Source: Muribaculaceae bacterium
GTDB taxonomy: Bacteria; Bacteroidota; Bacteroidia; Bacteroidales; Muribaculaceae
Assembly: GCA_017964485.1 (NCBI GenBank)
Contig: JAGCRW010000048.1
Location: forward strand, 1-64,000
Direction: 5' to 3'
DNA length: 64,000 nucleotides
Every line of letters starts with the position of its first letter. Position 1 is the stretch's first letter. The position numbers and the translations under genes are program-made. The notes below the pieces were generated by a model. It saw nothing but the letters and a program-made list of their open reading frames with translations. It was not told the DNA's origin and did no database searches. This document shows positions 44,738 to 52,669 of this stretch, one piece after another.

Positions 44738-46432
44738 TCAGAAATGAATGCATAGTGCGCCACCTAAAACCCACTGGTGTAGCGACTTCTTCACGCTCGA
44801 GGAGACAGGCTTGGTCATGTCCCAGCCAAAGATATCCATAAGTTCCACCAAGTTGGGCGACAAGCCTTTTATCACCCCTAAAGGATCATAGGTAGCTGTG
44901 AAAATCTTGCGTGAGTAGTCATAGTCGCAGAACACACGCCACGAGAAGTGGTTCTTGTGGGCATAAGTAAGCGAAACTCCTGTACCAAATTTAAAGGAAT
45001 TAGATGCCGACACATCAATATAATCCCACTTGTAATCTATGATGTTTTCAGATGGCAAGAACATTGGTTGGCTATCATCTTCTATGCTCGCAAAATTGAA
45101 TTCGAGCTGATTGCCCGAGTAGTGGCCATTGATATCAATGGCATCCATAATGCTGCGGCCAAAGAGCAGTTTTGAGCCTAATGCAAAACGCGATGACAAT
45201 GGCCAACTGACATACACACCGGCATCAGCAGCAAATTCTGTTATATGGTCACTCTCAATGGTCAAAACCACATTCTGAACTGTGTTGTCAAACAATGGGT
45301 CTTTGAATGCCCTCTGAATCTCATCTTCTTCGGTCAAAGCAAACTTGCTCCAACCATTGATAGGAGTGGCCTTTACACGCAAGCGCCCTCCAATGCCAAT
45401 ATATGGGTTGAAGAAATAAGCGCCCTCAACACCCACAGCAGTTGCTGAGCGGAATTTTAGTTCTAGGGGAGTATCATCGTTGATGTCCTCTTCATCGAAG
45501 ATATCGGTGGGAACATCGAAGTGAAATGCAGGCAATATTAGGGTTTTGTTGCCAAAGCCAACACCCATTTCGATGGCGAAAAACGAAGGATTCTTGCGCA
45601 AGTCTGGAAATTCGCTAAGGTCACCCCTCATCAGTCCGCGATTCTTGAACAGCAGGTCCATAAGACCATATCCCAGCTCTACCGAGAGGATACCAATGCC
45701 AGCACCCGAGAGCACGTCGCTAATCCAGTGGCGGTTATTGAGCACGCGCATCACGCCAGTGGCAGTGGCAAGGGTGTAGGCTCCTACTGAGTACCATGGC
45801 GAACGCGTGAGACCATACTCCTTATGAAGAATTGTCGCCGCCAAGAATGCCGTGGCGGTGTGACCGCTGGGCCATGAGTTGCGAGTAGAGCCATCGGGGC
45901 GCATCTCGCTAGCGGTGTACTTGATGCCGTTGACCAGTCCTGCCATAATAGCTGCCGAAGCAGCCGACGATGCCCAGAACCTGGGCCAATCGCTGCGACT
46001 CTCCACACCTGCGATTTTCAATCCAATAGTTAGTGCCAGAGGCACATATTGGGTGTAATTGTCAATCTCGTTGTGGAAATTGGTCTTGATGAGACGTATC
46101 TTAGTGTTAGGATTGTTGTAGTCCTGCCTGAAAGCCGTCTTTTCGGCCTTGGCAATAAGACCTGCCGCAAATACGGGGATTCCCACCCACGTTTGGTCGT
46201 CAAGAAACTTGTAAGGCTTCACAGCAGGATTAGTGCGACTCTTGATAAAATTGAAATCAGGAGCTTTGGGAGGCTCATAAAGATTCAATTCGGGAGCAGC
46301 ACACATCATAACAACTGCAGTGTCGCTGGCTGCTATGGTGTCACCCACAATAGCCTCCACGTCTTGCGCCACAGAATGATGCAAGACGCAGGTGCCAGCA
46401 AGCGCGAGTGTTATCAGCAGGAATCGTCTCAT
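44738..46432 (-). CDS. PAP2 phosphatase fused to a C-terminal beta-barrel-like domain
   Basis: A 564-residue envelope protein. After a signal peptide (MRRFLLITLALAGTCVLHHS) and a linker, residues of about 75-270 form a PAP2 lipid-phosphatase domain with the complete motif set: KYTASEMRP (K-x6-RP), PSGH in NSWPSGHTATAF, and RVLNNRHWISD (R-x5-H-x3-D). These enzymes dephosphorylate lipid phosphates such as undecaprenyl diphosphate or lipid A phosphates. The remaining 290 residues are beta-strand-rich and aromatic and end in LGGALCIHF, as in outer-membrane barrels. The active site may thus face the periplasm from the outer membrane; that is inference. Confidence 0.85.
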   Translation of the reverse strand: MRRFLLITLALAGTCVLHHSVAQDVEAIVGDTIAASDTAVVMMCAAPELNLYEPPKAPDFNFIKSRTNPAVKPYKFLDDQTWVGIPVFAAGLIAKAEKTAFRQDYNNPNTKIRLIKTNFHNEIDNYTQYVPLALTIGLKIAGVESRSDWPRFWASSAASAAIMAGLVNGIKYTASEMRPDGSTRNSWPSGHTATAFLAATILHKEYGLTRSPWYSVGAYTLATATGVMRVLNNRHWISDVLSGAGIGILSVELGYGLMDLLFKNRGLMRGDLSEFPDLRKNPSFFAIEMGVGFGNKTLILPAFHFDVPTDIFDEEDINDDTPLELKFRSATAVGVEGAYFFNPYIGIGGRLRVKATPINGWSKFALTEEDEIQRAFKDPLFDNTVQNVVLTIESDHITEFAADAGVYVSWPLSSRFALGSKLLFGRSIMDAIDINGHYSGNQLEFNFASIEDDSQPMFLPSENIIDYKWDYIDVSASNSFKFGTGVSLTYAHKNHFSWRVFCDYDYSRKIFTATYDPLGVIKGLSPNLVELMDIFGWDMTKPVSSSVKKSLHQWVLGGALCIHF

Positions 46433-46451
46433 TTATTCTATTTATGTGCAA

Positions 46452-47066
46452 TTATTCAGGTTGCACGTCTTTAGGAGCACTCTCATCGACGGGTGGTTGA
46501 CCGTCAACAATAGGTTCGCCTTTGGCAACGGGAGCGTGAGCAGCGTTGTAGCGCGCGTTTAGACCCTCGGCTACCTCATCGGTAACATCCCACTTGGGGT
46601 TGATAAACAATGATGCCTCCTTGCGCAGGATAGCGTCGTAGTCGTTGCGAATGGCATAGTCCGATAAGAACAGGTCAATCTCGTTGGCAAGCTTCATCTG
46701 CTCGGTGTTGAGTTGTGCCTCCATGCTCTTTTGCATTGCCTCCATGTCCTTTTGGGCCTTGTCTTGCATCTGCTCGAGCTTCTTCTGGTCGGCCTCAAAA
46801 GCTTTCTGGGTCTTATACAGGTTCTTCTGATACTTGTTCTGCACTTGGTTGTAGAATGTCTCTATCTCCTTGCGCTTCTTTTGCTCGGCTTGCTGAAACT
46901 CGGTTTTGAGCTTATTCTGCAGCTGAATATACTGCTGAGCAACGATATATTGCTCATAAAGCCTATTCTCATCTATATATCTTACAGTAAATGGTTTAGT
47001 TGCAACATCCTGTGCTGCCAAGCTCATTGCCACCATAGCAAAGGCCATTAAAAAGAACTTTTTCAT
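46452..47066 (-). CDS. OmpH/Skp-like periplasmic chaperone
   Basis: A 204-residue exported protein with a signal peptide (MKKFFLMAFAMVAMSLAAQ). The core (about 45-125) is a long charged alpha-helical hairpin (QNKLKTEFQQAEQKKRKEIE, EADQKKLEQMQDKAQKDMEA) as in Skp/OmpH, flanked by short beta segments (FTVRYIDENRLYEQYI and DYDAILRKEASLFINP). Skp-type proteins carry unfolded outer-membrane proteins across the periplasm. The C-terminus is Pro-rich. It is the first gene of a minus-strand envelope series with the PAP2, barrel and phosphoesterase genes. Confidence 0.82.
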   Translation of the reverse strand: MKKFFLMAFAMVAMSLAAQDVATKPFTVRYIDENRLYEQYIVAQQYIQLQNKLKTEFQQAEQKKRKEIETFYNQVQNKYQKNLYKTQKAFEADQKKLEQMQDKAQKDMEAMQKSMEAQLNTEQMKLANEIDLFLSDYAIRNDYDAILRKEASLFINPKWDVTDEVAEGLNARYNAAHAPVAKGEPIVDGQPPVDESAPKDVQPE

Positions 47067-47173
47067 CTCTATTATATTCGTTACTTATAAATATGTTTAT
47101 TATTTAAAAAAGTGTGCAAATTTCCGTAAAATAATTGATATTTGCAAGAGTTAGAGCCGTTTTAACCACCATT
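47067..47173. other. Spacer between the OmpH-like and U32 genes
   Basis: 107 bases, A/T-rich, without a clear terminator for the U32 gene or consensus -7 box for the OmpH-like gene. Confidence 0.35.
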
Positions 47174-48460
47174 TCAGACGGGCTTCCAGAGAAATAGCTT
47201 GTCGCTGGGGCGGATTTTTGTGTCGGTTTTGATTGAGAAACGCTCGCCTTTCACGGTCTTCTCAACGGGCTTTAGGTCAACACGTATCTCCTCTATCGTC
47301 ATGGGCAGGGCGCCAGTAGTGGGACCAGTAATGAGAATCTCGTCACCCACATGTAGCTCGCCAGCCTCCATCAGGAACTCGGCAACACCAATATTGGAGA
47401 AGTAGCGCACTCCCTTGGCTGCATAGACCTTGACGTGGGTAGCGCTGGAGCCGTATTTTGACGTCCATTCCCCTAGCCTCTGACCTAAATAGTAACCATC
47501 CCAGAAACCGCGGTTGAAGACACGCGCCAAGCGTTCGTTCCATTGCTCGATGCGCTCCTCGCAGTAGGTGCCGTCAACAATGGTATTGAGAGCCTCGTTG
47601 TAACAGCTCGCCACGGTGCGCACATATTCTGGCCCGCGTGCCCTACCCTCAATTTTGAAGACACGCACTCCCGCATCCACCATCTTGTTAAGGAAGTGGA
47701 TGGTTTTTAGGTCTTTAGGCGACATGATGTATTTATTGTCGATGGTAAGCTCGTCGCCAGTGTCACGGTCGGTGACGACATAGCTGCGACGGCATATCTG
47801 GCGGCAGGCACCACGATTAGCACTGGAGTTCGCCTCATGTAGACTCATATAGCACTTGCCGCTAACTGCCATGCAAAGGGCTCCATGGCAGAACATCTCA
47901 AGACGCACCGGTTCACCATGTGGACCACGCACATCGCTGGCGGTGATGCTCTCGTGAATCCTCGACACCTGATCTAGGTTGAGTTCGCGTGCGAGCACCA
48001 TCACATCGGCATATTGCGCATAGTAGCGAACAGCCTCGCTGTTGCTCACATTGACCTGAGTGGATATGTGCACCTCCACCCCAATGCTGCGGGCATAAAG
48101 GATGGTCGCCATGTCACTGGCGATTATAGCGCTGATGTGGGCATCGCGGGCAGCATTAACAATGCTGTGCATATAGTCGATGTCCTCGTCATAGATAATG
48201 GTGTTGACAGTGAGGTAGGTCTTTATGCCACGCTCCTCGCACCACTGCGCGATAGTGTGCAGGTCGTCAATCGAGAAATTCACGCTCGACTTAGAGCGCA
48301 TGTTCAAATTCTCAATGCCAAAATATATAGCATCGGCCCCACCCTGCTGCGCAGCAACCAATGATTCCCAAGAACCCACAGGAGCCATTAGTTCAAAATC
48401 TGTTCGGGTTCGGGATCGGGATCGTGAACGTGATCGGGATTGTGAAAATAAATCATTCAT
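47174..48460 (-). CDS. U32 family peptidase / TrhP-like tRNA hydroxylation protein
   Basis: A 428-residue U32 family protein. Residues from about 22 onward match the family: ELMAPVGSWESLVAA, GGADAIYFG, VNTIIYDED, and the cysteine cluster CHGALCMAVSGKCYMS with CRQICRRSY that binds an iron-sulfur cluster in relatives. Members of this branch (TrhP/RlhA) take part in tRNA or rRNA hydroxylation; proteolysis is doubtful. The first 20 residues (NDLFSQ, then SRSRSRSRSRTRT) are encoded by the GATCGTGAACG repeat and are unlike the family. I choose ATG 48460 because 48520 lies inside the neighbouring gene. Its start overlaps the end of the S23 gene by 8 bases. Confidence 0.85.
   Translation of the reverse strand: MNDLFSQSRSRSRSRSRTRTDFELMAPVGSWESLVAAQQGGADAIYFGIENLNMRSKSSVNFSIDDLHTIAQWCEERGIKTYLTVNTIIYDEDIDYMHSIVNAARDAHISAIIASDMATILYARSIGVEVHISTQVNVSNSEAVRYYAQYADVMVLARELNLDQVSRIHESITASDVRGPHGEPVRLEMFCHGALCMAVSGKCYMSLHEANSSANRGACRQICRRSYVVTDRDTGDELTIDNKYIMSPKDLKTIHFLNKMVDAGVRVFKIEGRARGPEYVRTVASCYNEALNTIVDGTYCEERIEQWNERLARVFNRGFWDGYYLGQRLGEWTSKYGSSATHVKVYAAKGVRYFSNIGVAEFLMEAGELHVGDEILITGPTTGALPMTIEEIRVDLKPVEKTVKGERFSIKTDTKIRPSDKLFLWKPV
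48403..48446 (-). repeat. GGGATCGTGAACGTGATCGGG-type repeat inside the 5' end of the U32 gene
   Basis: On the plus strand: TTCGGGTTCGGGATCGGG, then ATCGTGAACGTGATCGGG. Read on the minus strand it is translated as the SRSRSRSR stretch of the U32 protein. It is the left of two inverted copies around the four-helix-bundle gene. Confidence 0.7.
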
Positions 48461-48854
48461 TATTATTCTCTTTTTTGTTACCAGTTTCTCTTGAAGATAA
48501 TGAACGACGCCAACCACCAAGCATCATAGCAATCCTTGTTGCTTGATTTTTAATATTATCATAATTATCTTCTTGAACATAACCGACTTGCAACGCAATA
48601 TTCAACTGACAAATAGCCTCATAAAGAGAACCAGTGGCAATGTCTATAAAATGAATTTTTTCTTTAATTGACATTCTTCCTGAGCCTTCAGCTATATTTG
48701 AAGGCACCGAAATTGCAGAACGTCTAATTTGACTAACCAATGAATATTTTTCATCAGACGGAAATGTTTCCAACAACTCATAGATTTCTTTAACAAAATC
48801 CATAGAAAATTTCCACACATCAAGTCTCTCATACATGAAATAAAATGAATCCAT
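48453..48854 (-). CDS. Four-helix-bundle (S23 / 23S intervening-sequence type) protein
   Basis: A 133-residue protein of the four-helix-bundle family first found in 23S rRNA intervening sequences and related in fold to Avd of diversity-generating retroelements. Family landmarks are YERLDVWKFSMDFVKEIYEL, YSLVSQIRRSAISVPSNIAE, GSGRMSIKEKIHF and the GSLYEAICQLNIALQVGYV helix. The start may be 48854 or the methionine at 48836 (MYERLDVW), which fits relatives better. The gene is clearly richer in A/T than its neighbours, and inverted GATCGTGAACG repeats flank it, which suggests separate acquisition. No reverse transcriptase or rRNA is nearby. Function unknown. Confidence 0.88.
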   Translation of the reverse strand: MDSFYFMYERLDVWKFSMDFVKEIYELLETFPSDEKYSLVSQIRRSAISVPSNIAEGSGRMSIKEKIHFIDIATGSLYEAICQLNIALQVGYVQEDNYDNIKNQATRIAMMLGGWRRSLSSRETGNKKENNNE

Positions 48855-48929
48855 GACTCTTTATAGACTTTTGATATACATATAACAATTGGGTGATCAC
48901 AACTAACGATCACTTCATAATTATTTCAA

Positions 48930-48974
48930 TCACGATTCACACGCTCTCGTTCACGATCACGTTCACGATCCCCG
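48930..48974 (+). repeat. GATCACGTTCACGATC-type repeat, right flank of the four-helix-bundle gene
   Basis: CACGATTCACACGCTCTCG followed by TTCACGATCACGTTCACGATC and CCC. It is the inverted counterpart of the repeat at 48403-48446 and lies between the four-helix-bundle gene and the nuclease gene. Confidence 0.7.
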
Positions 48975-48986
48975 CTGCAAAGCAGC

Positions 48987-50111
48987 TTACTCAACTTCTT
49001 TCACGAGGAATATCTCAGTTGGGAAGTGGTCGCTGAAGCCGTTGAGGAAGACGCCTGAGCTATAGGTACGCAGTGGGTATCCTTTGCGGTCGCCTTCTTG
49101 GGTCTTCAGGAAGTCGCGGTTGAGCGCTTCACAGCGCAGGTAGGTGAGCTGCGGCTTGTCTTTTACGTCACGGTACCTGGTGAAGAAGCCGTTGCACATG
49201 ATTTGGTCAAAGAGGTTCCATTGTCCCTTATAGGCAAGGGTGCCAATGCCCTTGTCGAGCACGCTCCAGAAGGGGTTGAACATCTCACCTGGACCATTCA
49301 CGTCTTCGATATTGCGCTTACCGCCAACCGACTCGGCGCAGGCCTTATCCATGGGGTCGTCGTTAAGGTCGCCCATGAAGATGATGCCGATGTTATTACC
49401 GTGAACGTTCACCAGCGAGTCGATAGTGCGACGGCACATATATCCCGCTGCTTCACGCTTGGGACTTGACGCCTCCTGACCTCCCAGTCGTGAGGGCCAG
49501 TGGTTCACCATCACTGCCACGGTGTCGCCAGCCAGCAAGCCCACTACGCAAATCTGGTCGCGGGTGCGGAAGTTGTCGTTCCATTCATAATCAAGCTTGC
49601 GTGCAGGGTCAGCAACCTCGCGAGCACGATCAAAGTCTTCCTCGCTCAGTCGCTGGTTAGTCACGTTGAGCACACGGAAGAAGCGCGGGTTATACAACAC
49701 TCCCACGTCCACACCACGGCGGTCGGGGCTGTCGTGATAAGGAGCGATTTGCAGGTGCCAGTCACGCACTTGCGGGTCACGGCAGATGTCTTTGAGCACT
49801 GTCTCGTTCTCAATCTCGCTCACACCGATGATTGCTGGGCCAAAGGGCGTAGCATCGGTCTTCATCTGCGAGATGGCATATGCCATGTTGTGGATTTTTG
49901 CCCAGTACTTGCGACCGTCCCACTGGCGAGCGCCATTAGGCGAGAACTCCATGTCGTAGGTGCCGTTAGAGTTGATGGTGTCGAAGAGGTTCTCTAAGTT
50001 ATAGAACATGACGCCATACACCTTGTAACGTTTCTGCTGCACTCCGTCTTGTGCATTTATCGCTGGTAATAAAACCATTGCCACCAATGCGGCGAAAAAT
50101 AACTTCTTCAT
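48987..50111 (-). CDS. Secreted endonuclease/exonuclease/phosphatase family protein
   Basis: A 374-residue exported protein (signal peptide MKKLFFAALVAMVLLPAINA) of the DNase I-like endonuclease/exonuclease/phosphatase superfamily. Core motifs are MFYNLENLFDTI (metal-binding N and E), IIGVSEIENE (catalytic E), VVGLLAGDTVAVMVNHWPSR (H), IIFMGDLNDDP (D-x-N) and NGFSDHFPTEI (SDH). All catalytic residues of a divalent-metal phosphodiesterase are present. The enzyme likely cleaves extracellular DNA or RNA or a phospho-ester. In other Bacteroidetes such proteins often neighbour DUF5689 lipoproteins and TonB receptors, as here within 11 kb. Confidence 0.9.
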   Translation of the reverse strand: MKKLFFAALVAMVLLPAINAQDGVQQKRYKVYGVMFYNLENLFDTINSNGTYDMEFSPNGARQWDGRKYWAKIHNMAYAISQMKTDATPFGPAIIGVSEIENETVLKDICRDPQVRDWHLQIAPYHDSPDRRGVDVGVLYNPRFFRVLNVTNQRLSEEDFDRAREVADPARKLDYEWNDNFRTRDQICVVGLLAGDTVAVMVNHWPSRLGGQEASSPKREAAGYMCRRTIDSLVNVHGNNIGIIFMGDLNDDPMDKACAESVGGKRNIEDVNGPGEMFNPFWSVLDKGIGTLAYKGQWNLFDQIMCNGFFTRYRDVKDKPQLTYLRCEALNRDFLKTQEGDRKGYPLRTYSSGVFLNGFSDHFPTEIFLVKEVE

Positions 50112-50480
50112 AGATTTTATGTGTTTTATGTTTATATTTCGGGTATATTATTAATTATTCTCCAAAAATACTACTTTTTCTTGAATTGTGACGCATTTTG
50201 CAAGAAAAAAGTTGAAAAAATAATCAAGGCGGCTCACGCATTCAGAATGAACCGCAATTGAAAATACCATTATTTCTCGCTATTTATTGCTGGCTTAAAT
50301 CACAACAAGTCGCCACTGCTTCAACTTTTAAAGGCAAAATAATAATGCTGAGGGAAGTTTGTAACGCTAAATTTTGTCAAGTAGAGAAAAATTAGTAACT
50401 TGCACAACTTTTTAAATCGCTGCTGTGTGATGGCAGCTATTCCTTCGAACACAAAATACTAACAATAAACTTAAAAGACT
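50112..50480. other. Divergent intergenic region between the two nuclease genes
   Basis: 369 bases. It contains A/T-rich DNA, a TAACTTGC at about 50394-50401 that is close to a -7 box for the downstream nuclease gene, and no recognisable RNA or repeat. Confidence 0.4.
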
Positions 50481-52292
50481 ATGCTTAAACGAATTTATCT
50501 ATTCTCGATGCTGGCGTGCCTGGCTATGGGCGCGATGGCGACTACCGAGACCAAAAGCGTGACTTTCGCCTTCAACTCAGCCGAGGCGATTGAGGCTTGG
50601 GGACTGCCAGTGCCCACTCAGGGCAACCCCACCTATCTGGAGTGGAACCTTGTGAATGAAGAGATTACACTTGTCACTAACTCCAACTCCCCTACTATCA
50701 CCTATTATCAGAACGGCTACACCTTCTATAGTCGCAATGGTCAATCGTTCGCCTTCCGTGCTGACGAGGGTGCTACAATCACTCGCATCGACTTCAACGG
50801 AATGTATGAGTCGCAACGTTTTACCGCAAATCCCGCTGGCTTTGATGCCAACAACACTTACTGGAGCGGCTCTGCAACCGAGGTAACTTTCACCGGCACC
50901 GGCGGCAACACACTGTATTCGATGACGGTGACTTATGAGTTGGAAGTTCCTGACTACGACCCGCGCGATGTGGACCGCGACGGCGCCATTACTAGTGCCG
51001 ACATCACTGCCATATATAACTATCTGCTCAATGACGACACCACATTCATTGATAGCAGTGACGTTGACGGAGACGGAGCTATCACTAGTGCCGACATCAC
51101 CATAATTTACAACTACCTGCTCGTTGGTGATGAGCCACCTACACCCGTCGTGCCTATGCCCACATTCAGTCACCCATCGGGCACCGTATTCAACACACCA
51201 ACAGTTGTCATTGTTACAGGTCCTGCCAACAGCCGCGTGTATATCACCACTGATGGCAGCACACCAACCACTACCAACTATCAGAACAACGCCTATGGCT
51301 CAATTGAAGTTATGGTAGGCTTCAACATGACACTTAAGGCTATTGCCGTGGTCGATGGCCAATCGAGCGCTGTTGCAACGGCCATCTACACGCTAGAAGT
51401 GGATAACAACCTGAACCGCAATGCTCTGTCAAATTATTATAACGCAAGCAAATATATGTACCGCCTGGAGTGGCCACGCATTAGGGAGAACGGCAACCAA
51501 ACTTGGCTCGCTAAGAGCGAGGATGAGTATGGCCTCGCTCTAGAGATGGAGTGGGATAACACCAAAATTGCAAATCGCTTTACCTGCTACTATATGGATG
51601 AAAACAACTCGGCACAGAATGTGGGCCGTCAAGACTCCTTCAAGGAAGATCCAGAGATTCCGGCTGCTTACCGCTCAAAGCTCAGTGACTACAGCGGCAG
51701 TGGATATGCTCGCGGACACCTGTGCCCAAGCGCCGACCGCCGCGCATCCTACGACCAACAGGCTCTTACCTACTACCTGAGTAACATGCAGCCTCAGTGG
51801 CAGAAGCACAACGAGGCACAGTGGGCCAACCTTGAGGGCGATGTGAGGAAATGGGCAGCTCGCTGTGACACCCTCTATGTGGTGAAAGCCGCTACTATCG
51901 ACGACATAACCCTCAACAACGTAACTGAGAGCGGCGTGTATACCACCACCTACAACGGCACATATTATGAAGACCTCATGTGTAACGGCCGTTTGCTGGT
52001 TGCTAAATATTTCTACATGGCACTGCTTGCCTATGATAAGAGCTCAAACACCTATCAGGCGATGGGTATCTGGACCAAGCACTACAATGGCGGCACTACC
52101 GGCGCCAGCGGCAGCGGCACTTACGACTGGCCAATCATCAACAAGGAGAATGCACAGTATATCACCATCCAAGAATTGGAGCTGCGCACTGGCATCGACT
52201 TCTTCTGCAACCTGCCCGATGATATAGAAGCCACTGTGGAAGGCACGCTCAACACCACCTACTGGTCACAAGGTGCGCCGCTCAACAGATAA
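50481..52292 (+). CDS. Secreted DNA/RNA non-specific endonuclease with dockerin
   Basis: A 603-residue exported protein (signal peptide MLKRIYLFSMLACLAMGAMA). After a beta domain (about 22-150), residues of about 155-215 form a type I dockerin with two calcium loops (DVDRDGAITSAD, DVDGDGAITSAD). A chitobiase-C-terminal-like module follows (VYITTDGSTPTTTNYQ). The C-terminal 290 residues are a NucA/Serratia-type nuclease: YARGHLCPSADR with general base H413, LSNMQPQ with metal ligand N435, and HNEAQWANLE. The usual DRGH motif reads ARGH here. It should degrade extracellular nucleic acids. The gene ends at a strong terminator. Confidence 0.9.
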   Translation: MLKRIYLFSMLACLAMGAMATTETKSVTFAFNSAEAIEAWGLPVPTQGNPTYLEWNLVNEEITLVTNSNSPTITYYQNGYTFYSRNGQSFAFRADEGATITRIDFNGMYESQRFTANPAGFDANNTYWSGSATEVTFTGTGGNTLYSMTVTYELEVPDYDPRDVDRDGAITSADITAIYNYLLNDDTTFIDSSDVDGDGAITSADITIIYNYLLVGDEPPTPVVPMPTFSHPSGTVFNTPTVVIVTGPANSRVYITTDGSTPTTTNYQNNAYGSIEVMVGFNMTLKAIAVVDGQSSAVATAIYTLEVDNNLNRNALSNYYNASKYMYRLEWPRIRENGNQTWLAKSEDEYGLALEMEWDNTKIANRFTCYYMDENNSAQNVGRQDSFKEDPEIPAAYRSKLSDYSGSGYARGHLCPSADRRASYDQQALTYYLSNMQPQWQKHNEAQWANLEGDVRKWAARCDTLYVVKAATIDDITLNNVTESGVYTTTYNGTYYEDLMCNGRLLVAKYFYMALLAYDKSSNTYQAMGIWTKHYNGGTTGASGSGTYDWPIINKENAQYITIQELELRTGIDFFCNLPDDIEATVEGTLNTTYWSQGAPLNR

Positions 52293-52327
52293 CGCAAAAT
52301 TGGGCTAGCCCACAATCATAATTTATA

Positions 52328-52362
52328 ATGCCTGGCGGCCTTTTGGTCGCTGGGCATTTTTG
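52328..52362 (+). terminator. Intrinsic terminator of the nuclease gene
   Basis: ATGCCTGGCGGCC (52328-52340), loop TTTT, GGTCGCTGGGCAT (52345-52357, several G-T pairs), then a T-run. Confidence 0.8.
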
Positions 52363-52507
52363 TAAAAAGATTTTTTCTTGCTGTAACATTTTTCTCAAAG
52401 TTTTCCAAAAAAATTTTTATCTAGCTGATTATAAGTGCTTTAATTTTTCAGTGAGGTAAAAAAGTTTTCCAAAATGAAAATTTGTTGATAATTTTTTGAA
52501 AAAATAT
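52363..52507. other. A/T-rich spacer upstream of the nrdD promoter
   Basis: 145 bases, over 70% A/T by eye, with no ORF or repeat I can support. Confidence 0.4.
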
Positions 52508-52538
52508 TTTGCTGTTTGTATAACCTTTTGTAGCTTTG
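52508..52538 (+). promoter_or_regulatory. Promoter of nrdD-nrdG
   Basis: TTTG at 52508-52511 and TAGCTTTG at 52531-52538, with exactly 19 bases between them: a full Bacteroidetes -33/-7 pair. The start of transcription should be near 52544, about 125 bases before nrdD. Confidence 0.7.
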
Positions 52539-52561
52539 CAGTGCAAATCAAAAGAGTATCT

Positions 52562-52590
52562 AAAAAGCCCGAGAAATTGGGCTTTTTGCA
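52562..52590 (+). terminator. Terminator-like hairpin in the nrdD leader (possible attenuator)
   Basis: AAAAAGCCC (52562-52570), loop GAGAAATT, GGGCTTTTT (52579-52587). It lies about 20 bases downstream of the predicted transcription start and 80 bases before the nrdD ATG, so it would stop transcripts before the gene unless something prevents it. No other good promoter is visible after it. Confidence 0.6.
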
Positions 52591-52669
52591 CGCACTTAAT
52601 TGATGCCCCATTATTGCAAACAAGAATTCATTAACACCTTATTATATAAAATAACATTACTGACAAACA

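Noticed and set aside
48453..48854. Diversity-generating retroelement, because the S23 protein resembles Avd
   Set aside because: There is no reverse transcriptase, template repeat or variable repeat nearby; S23-family genes also occur alone.
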